NCBI GenBank assembly: GCA_007131535.1
Contig: SLQI01000358.1
Span: 1-9,175 of the forward strand
Reading direction: 5' to 3'
Source: Balneolales bacterium
GTDB taxonomy: Bacteria; Bacteroidota; Rhodothermia; Balneolales; Natronogracilivirgulaceae
Length of the DNA: 9,175 nt
The notes beneath the pieces are model-generated. The model was not told the DNA's origin. It worked only from the letters and a program-made list of their open reading frames with translations, and made no database searches. The first letter of the stretch is position 1. Every line of letters starts with the position of its first letter. The position numbers and the translations under genes are program-made. Below are positions 6,413 to 9,175 of the stretch, in pieces.

Positions 6413-7792
6413 TCATTTACCAATGCAAAACCGCGAAAAAATGCTGTCCAACACATCCTCGGTGGTAATTTCGCCGGTAATGGTGCCCAGGTGATTCAGA
6501 GCCGAGCGCAGGTCGATGGAGAGGAAGTCGCCAGTCATGCCGGTTTCCAGAGCTTTCAGGGATTCCTGTACGTGATGGCGCGCTTTCTCCAGAGCGTCGC
6601 GATGGCGTGTGGAAGTGACCATCAACCCGGAAGTGTCGATGGATTCATCACGGACCACACGCTCTTTCATCATCGACTTTAGCTCATCGATGCCCTCATT
6701 CTGTACTGAGGATATGACCATATCCAGATCCGGACGCTCTCTTTTTTCTACCAGGTCCGCTTTGGTGCCCAGGCGAATTACGGGTTTACCCTCTGGTATA
6801 GTAAGTAAAGATTCCAGCTGGGAGCGGCGCTGTTCATCCTCATCAGAAAGATCGTGCAGGAATACCACCAGGTCGGCATCATTGACGGCTTGCTGAGAGC
6901 GTTTTACCCCTTCGGCTTCAATTTCATCTTCGGTGATACGCAGTCCGGCGGTATCGGTGAGCGTGAACAACAATCCGTCGTAACTCCAGTCGGCATCAAT
7001 TACATCGCGGGTGGTACCGGCCGTTGCTGAAACGATAGCCCGGTCTTTTCCCATCAACGTATTCAAAAGGGTGGATTTGCCGGCATTGGGCTGACCGACA
7101 AAAACCGTGCGTACTCCGTGTTTCACCAGCCGTCCGGTTTCGTAGGTGGCAAGTAAGGTTTCAATTTCGGTTTCGAGATCGGTCAGTAACTTCTTCAACT
7201 CATCCCGGCTGGCGAATTCGACATCCTCCTCAATGAAATCCAGCTCCAGTTCCACCATTGCGGTGGCATCAATGATCTGTTGCCGGAACTGCCGTATGTG
7301 CTCACCGAGCGCCCCGTCGAGCTGCCGGCGAGCGGACTCAACCGCTTTGCCGCTTCGGGCATGGATCAGGTCGGCGACGGCTTCGGCCTGCGAGAGTTCG
7401 AGTTTGCCGTTCAGGAAGGCGCGATGAGTAAACTCGCCCGGCTCAGCATGACGAATACCCTGGCGGAGCAATGCCTCAAGCACCGTCTGGGTAACCAACG
7501 CTCCGCCGTGGCAGGAGATTTCGGCGGTATCCTCGCCGGTATACGAGTTGGGGGATTTAAATACCGAAATCAGCACATCATCAATAACACGCCCATCTTC
7601 TTTGATGCTGCCATAGTGTATGGTATGGCTTTTTTGCTCCGGCAGTTGATTACCGGTAAAAATCTGAGTGGTCTTTTCAAGTGCCTTGCTGCCACTAACT
7701 CTGATTACGGCTATGCCGGCTTCCCCGACTGCAGTGGCAATAGCTGCGATTGGCTCTTGCTGGTTGGTGACTGTGTTTAAAGAGGAACTCAC
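6413..7792 (-). CDS. mnmE: MnmE, tRNA uridine-5-carboxymethylaminomethyl(34) synthesis GTPase
   Basis: MnmE (TrmE) acts with MnmG to install the cmnm5 group on wobble U34 of certain tRNAs. It is a dimeric, potassium-activated cytoplasmic GTPase. The 459 residues are full length. The N-terminal tetrahydrofolate-binding domain is about 13-120 (IAAIATAVGEAGIAVIRVSG, SYTGEDTAEISCHGG, EPGEFTHRAFLNGKLELSQ). A helical domain surrounds the G domain, which has G1 GQPNAGKS (233-240), G2 TAGTTRD (257-263), G3 DTAG (280-283) and G4 TKAD (343-346). The protein ends with the invariant C-terminal FCIGK, whose Cys is catalytic. G4 has Thr where NKxD is usual, a change tolerated in other GTPases such as Rho/Rac. 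The start is GTG at 7792, chosen because only about 12 residues precede the conserved core. There is no visible Shine-Dalgarno sequence. It is monocistronic by spacing. Confidence 0.97.
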   Translation of the reverse strand: MSSSLNTVTNQQEPIAAIATAVGEAGIAVIRVSGSKALEKTTQIFTGNQLPEQKSHTIHYGSIKEDGRVIDDVLISVFKSPNSYTGEDTAEISCHGGALVTQTVLEALLRQGIRHAEPGEFTHRAFLNGKLELSQAEAVADLIHARSGKAVESARRQLDGALGEHIRQFRQQIIDATAMVELELDFIEEDVEFASRDELKKLLTDLETEIETLLATYETGRLVKHGVRTVFVGQPNAGKSTLLNTLMGKDRAIVSATAGTTRDVIDADWSYDGLLFTLTDTAGLRITEDEIEAEGVKRSQQAVNDADLVVFLHDLSDEDEQRRSQLESLLTIPEGKPVIRLGTKADLVEKRERPDLDMVISSVQNEGIDELKSMMKERVVRDESIDTSGLMVTSTRHRDALEKARHHVQESLKALETGMTGDFLSIDLRSALNHLGTITGEITTEDVLDSIFSRFCIGK

Positions 7793-7896
7793 GCTGGCTG
7801 TTAAAGACTTTTGTAACGGTTAATGGTTTTACGTACATAACTTAAGGTAAACGATTTAATTACCATTCAATATTTACAGATTGGTAGTGAAAGTCC

Positions 7897-7925
7897 TTGT
7901 TCAGGTTACGTACGGTGTGTACAAT
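7897..7925 (+). promoter_or_regulatory. Candidate rightward promoter
   Basis: TTGTTC (7897-7902) and TACAAT (7920-7925, 5 of 6 to TATAAT) are spaced 17 bp apart and point to the secreted repeat protein. The -35 matches only 3 of 6. If used, the leader would be about 475 nt and would include both palindromes. The distance makes it uncertain. Confidence 0.22.
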
Positions 7926-7944
7926 ATTTTTTACCCTTTCCGGT

Positions 7945-8021
7945 TTGATAATCAGCAGGAAGGTTAACATTGTTAACTTTGAGAATTAACTTAAGTTTGC
8001 TTAATTTAAGTTGATAATCAG
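7945..8021. repeat. 11-bp direct repeat TTGATAATCAG flanking two palindromes
   Basis: TTGATAATCAG occurs at 7945-7955 and exactly again at 8011-8021, a 66-bp period. Between them lie two palindromes. AAGGTTAAC-ATT-GTTAACTTT (7960-7980) has one G-T mismatch. ATTAACTTAA (7985-7994) pairs with TTAAGTTGAT (8006-8015), also with one G-T mismatch. The cluster suggests operator sites or a structured element in the divergent region. No regulator gene is in the window. Confidence 0.5.
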
Positions 8022-8238
8022 ACTGTACGGAGAACAAACAGAAGTAGAGATTGATATGTTTTGACAACCGGGAACCTAAATCAAATGGATGGGTGATTCC
8101 GGTAACAGGGAGGTGATCGTCGAAAAGCATCTGCCGAACGCTGCTTCTGAACTTAGCAATGTAAAGGATACCGGCTCTGATATACGGGGTAATCATTTCA
8201 ATATTAAATGGAATGTGAACAGGCCATTGCGTTTTGAT

Positions 8239-8272
8239 GCCTGGATCGGGTAACAGGGGTTGCTTACCAGGC
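8239..8272. repeat. Inverted repeat with an alternative inner stem, upstream of the secreted repeat protein
   Basis: GCCTGG (8239-8244) pairs with CCAGGC (8267-8272), while GGTAA (8249-8253) pairs with TTACC (8264-8268). The two stems share bases 8267-8268 and so compete. In a leader RNA this could be a switch, but there is no T-run and no recognised riboswitch core. Confidence 0.25.
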
Positions 8273-8397
8273 CTGAAAAACGGGTGGTTGTTCGGGTTTA
8301 AATAGACTCGATGTAGAGATATAGAAAAGCCATGGGATATTTGTGCCGGTATGCAAAAAAAGACGGGTCAGGGAAAACAAGACATCTACAGAAAGAC

Positions 8398-8402
8398 AGG
8401 AA
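8398..8402 (+). promoter_or_regulatory. Ribosome binding site supporting the GTG start at 8409
   Basis: AGGAA lies 6 nt upstream of the GTG at 8409, a good Shine-Dalgarno match and spacing. It supports this start over the in-frame ATG at 8445, which would cut the positively charged part of the signal peptide. Confidence 0.5.
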
Positions 8403-8408
8403 ATAAGA

Positions 8409-9175
8409 GTGAAGAATAAAATCGGATTCATTGGCAGGGTAGTAATGGCCGTAGTTGTTGCCATAGTTAGTTATCTGTTACTGGCAACAGTGCCGGCAGC
8501 ACATGCACAGGTAATTCAAGTTGAAGATACTGGTGGCGCCTCTAATCTTATTGCCGCTGAGGTTGATTCTTTTAAGACCAACCATAATGCCTCCTATCAG
8601 GTTACGCTGGATATAGCGGATAGCCCGTCAGGCCCAAATCCCAGTTTGGAGCCCGGCTCATTAATTGTTTTTACGTTTCCTGATGCCTATGATATCCCCG
8701 AAAGTATTTCAAGTTCATATGTGACCATAAACGGGGAGTCTGTAGCTAATGTTGACGTAGTAAACGACGGGGATGATGTAGCAATTGAGGTGGAAGTACA
8801 AAGAGAGATTAATGACGAGGAAATAGATGTTCGTATACTCCGGCAAGCTGGAGTTTTTAACCCTGCAATAGCAGATGAATACAGAGTAGATGTAGTAACA
8901 GATGATTATGGGCAACGAGGTGATTTGGAAGGTTATTTTGAAGTCGATATTATTCAGAATGACTCTCAGGTAAGCCAGCCAGGTGTCTCTCCAGGTCCTT
9001 CAGTTGAATTTTTCAGAGCCAGTTATACCATTACATTTGAGCTTGGTGCCGGGGGGCGAATGCAATCCGGGGATAATTTTTATGTGGATTTGCCTGGAGG
9101 AGTAACCGTTCCGGAAGGTTCGATTTCAGGAGTCAGGGTAAACGGGACTTCAGCCTCGGCTTATGGAGCATCGAA
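8409..9175 (+). CDS. Secreted repeat protein with tandem beta-sandwich-like domains (partial, 3' end outside window)
   Basis: An open frame of 255 codons runs to the window edge without a stop; no ATG lies in frame between the upstream stop (8322-8324) and the GTG at 8409. A signal peptide is clear: a basic start MKNKIGFIGR, a hydrophobic core to about residue 27, and a probable cleavage site after PAAHA before Q34. The mature part is acidic and rich in beta-forming residues. Two related units are visible. Unit 1 (about 63-165) has YQVTLDI, PGSLIVFTFPDAYDIPESI and VTINGESV. Unit 2 (from about 206) has YTITFEL, SGDNFYVDLPGGVTVPEGSI and VRVNGTSA. These align in order, suggesting a tandem array of about 140-residue domains, as in large cell-surface or adhesin-like proteins. 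The family and function are not recognised. A T9SS sorting domain or anchor, if any, would be beyond the window. Confidence 0.8.
   Translation, partial: MKNKIGFIGRVVMAVVVAIVSYLLLATVPAAHAQVIQVEDTGGASNLIAAEVDSFKTNHNASYQVTLDIADSPSGPNPSLEPGSLIVFTFPDAYDIPESISSSYVTINGESVANVDVVNDGDDVAIEVEVQREINDEEIDVRILRQAGVFNPAIADEYRVDVVTDDYGQRGDLEGYFEVDIIQNDSQVSQPGVSPGPSVEFFRASYTITFELGAGGRMQSGDNFYVDLPGGVTVPEGSISGVRVNGTSASAYGAS

Larger units (their letters stand above)
7793..8408. other. 616-bp divergent intergenic region, no convincing gene
   Basis: This region lies between mnmE (leftward) and the secreted repeat protein (rightward). It holds two adjacent palindromes, an 11-bp direct repeat, a GGTAACAGGG repeat (8101-8110 and 8249-8258) and a hairpin near 8239-8272. 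A 96-codon minus ORF (7906-8196) and a 54-codon plus ORF (ATG 8089 to TAA 8253) overlap each other on opposite strands. Neither resembles a known family or has a ribosome binding site, so I do not call them. A 22-codon plus ORF (8351-8419, MQKKTGQGKQDIYRKTG...) overlaps the start of the downstream gene and could be a leader peptide or chance. Confidence 0.6.

Noticed and set aside
7280..7780. 166-codon plus-strand open frame opposite mnmE
   Set aside because: It is fully antisense to the conserved N-terminal half of mnmE, and its composition is explained by the mnmE codons.
7906..8196. 96-codon minus-strand open frame
   Set aside because: It has no recognisable family, no ribosome binding site, and runs through the palindromes and direct repeat. 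A plus-strand frame overlaps it, so neither is supported.

Overview
The window carries mostly housekeeping and envelope genes of a moderate-GC Gram-negative bacterium. The evidence for a Gram-negative is a MacA-type periplasmic adaptor with a MacB-type ABC exporter, plus a SecG. Most start codons lack a clear Shine-Dalgarno sequence, the proteins are fairly acidic, and the last gene begins like a large repetitive surface protein. Together these suggest the Bacteroidota/Balneolota/Rhodothermota side of the tree, with a Balneolaceae-like organism as my best guess. That placement is inference from style, not from a marker gene.

Layout, left to right. (1) The 5' part of secG (minus, cut by the window's left edge) is divergent from a MscS-family mechanosensitive channel gene (plus), with about 100 bp of shared promoter region between them. 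(2) Convergent to the channel are two minus-strand genes, a nitrilase-superfamily C-N hydrolase followed by a pterin-4a-carbinolamine dehydratase. (3) A minus-strand export operon follows, in transcription order: MacA-like adaptor, MacB/LolD-type ATPase, MacB-type permease. The ATPase and permease overlap by one base (TAATG). No outer-membrane TolC partner lies in the window. (4) A 401-bp intergenic stretch (6012-6412) holds a triple heptamer repeat, a GC-rich element with inverted ends, a hairpin and degenerate short repeats. (5) mnmE (tRNA U34 modification GTPase) is complete on the minus strand. (6) A 616-bp divergent intergenic region (7793-8408) contains two adjacent palindromes and an 11-bp direct repeat but no convincing gene. 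(7) The start of a large secreted repeat protein (plus) runs off the right edge.

The genes form separate functional units: protein export (SecG), osmotic protection (MscS), small-molecule metabolism (hydrolase, pterin recycling), envelope export (adaptor, ATPase, permease) and tRNA modification (MnmE). I found no CRISPR array, phage module, toxin-antitoxin pair, transposase, rRNA or tRNA. The least ordinary material is the truncated secreted repeat protein with the palindrome-rich region upstream of it, and the composite repeat region between mnmE and the export operon. I do not see a clearly new multi-gene system.
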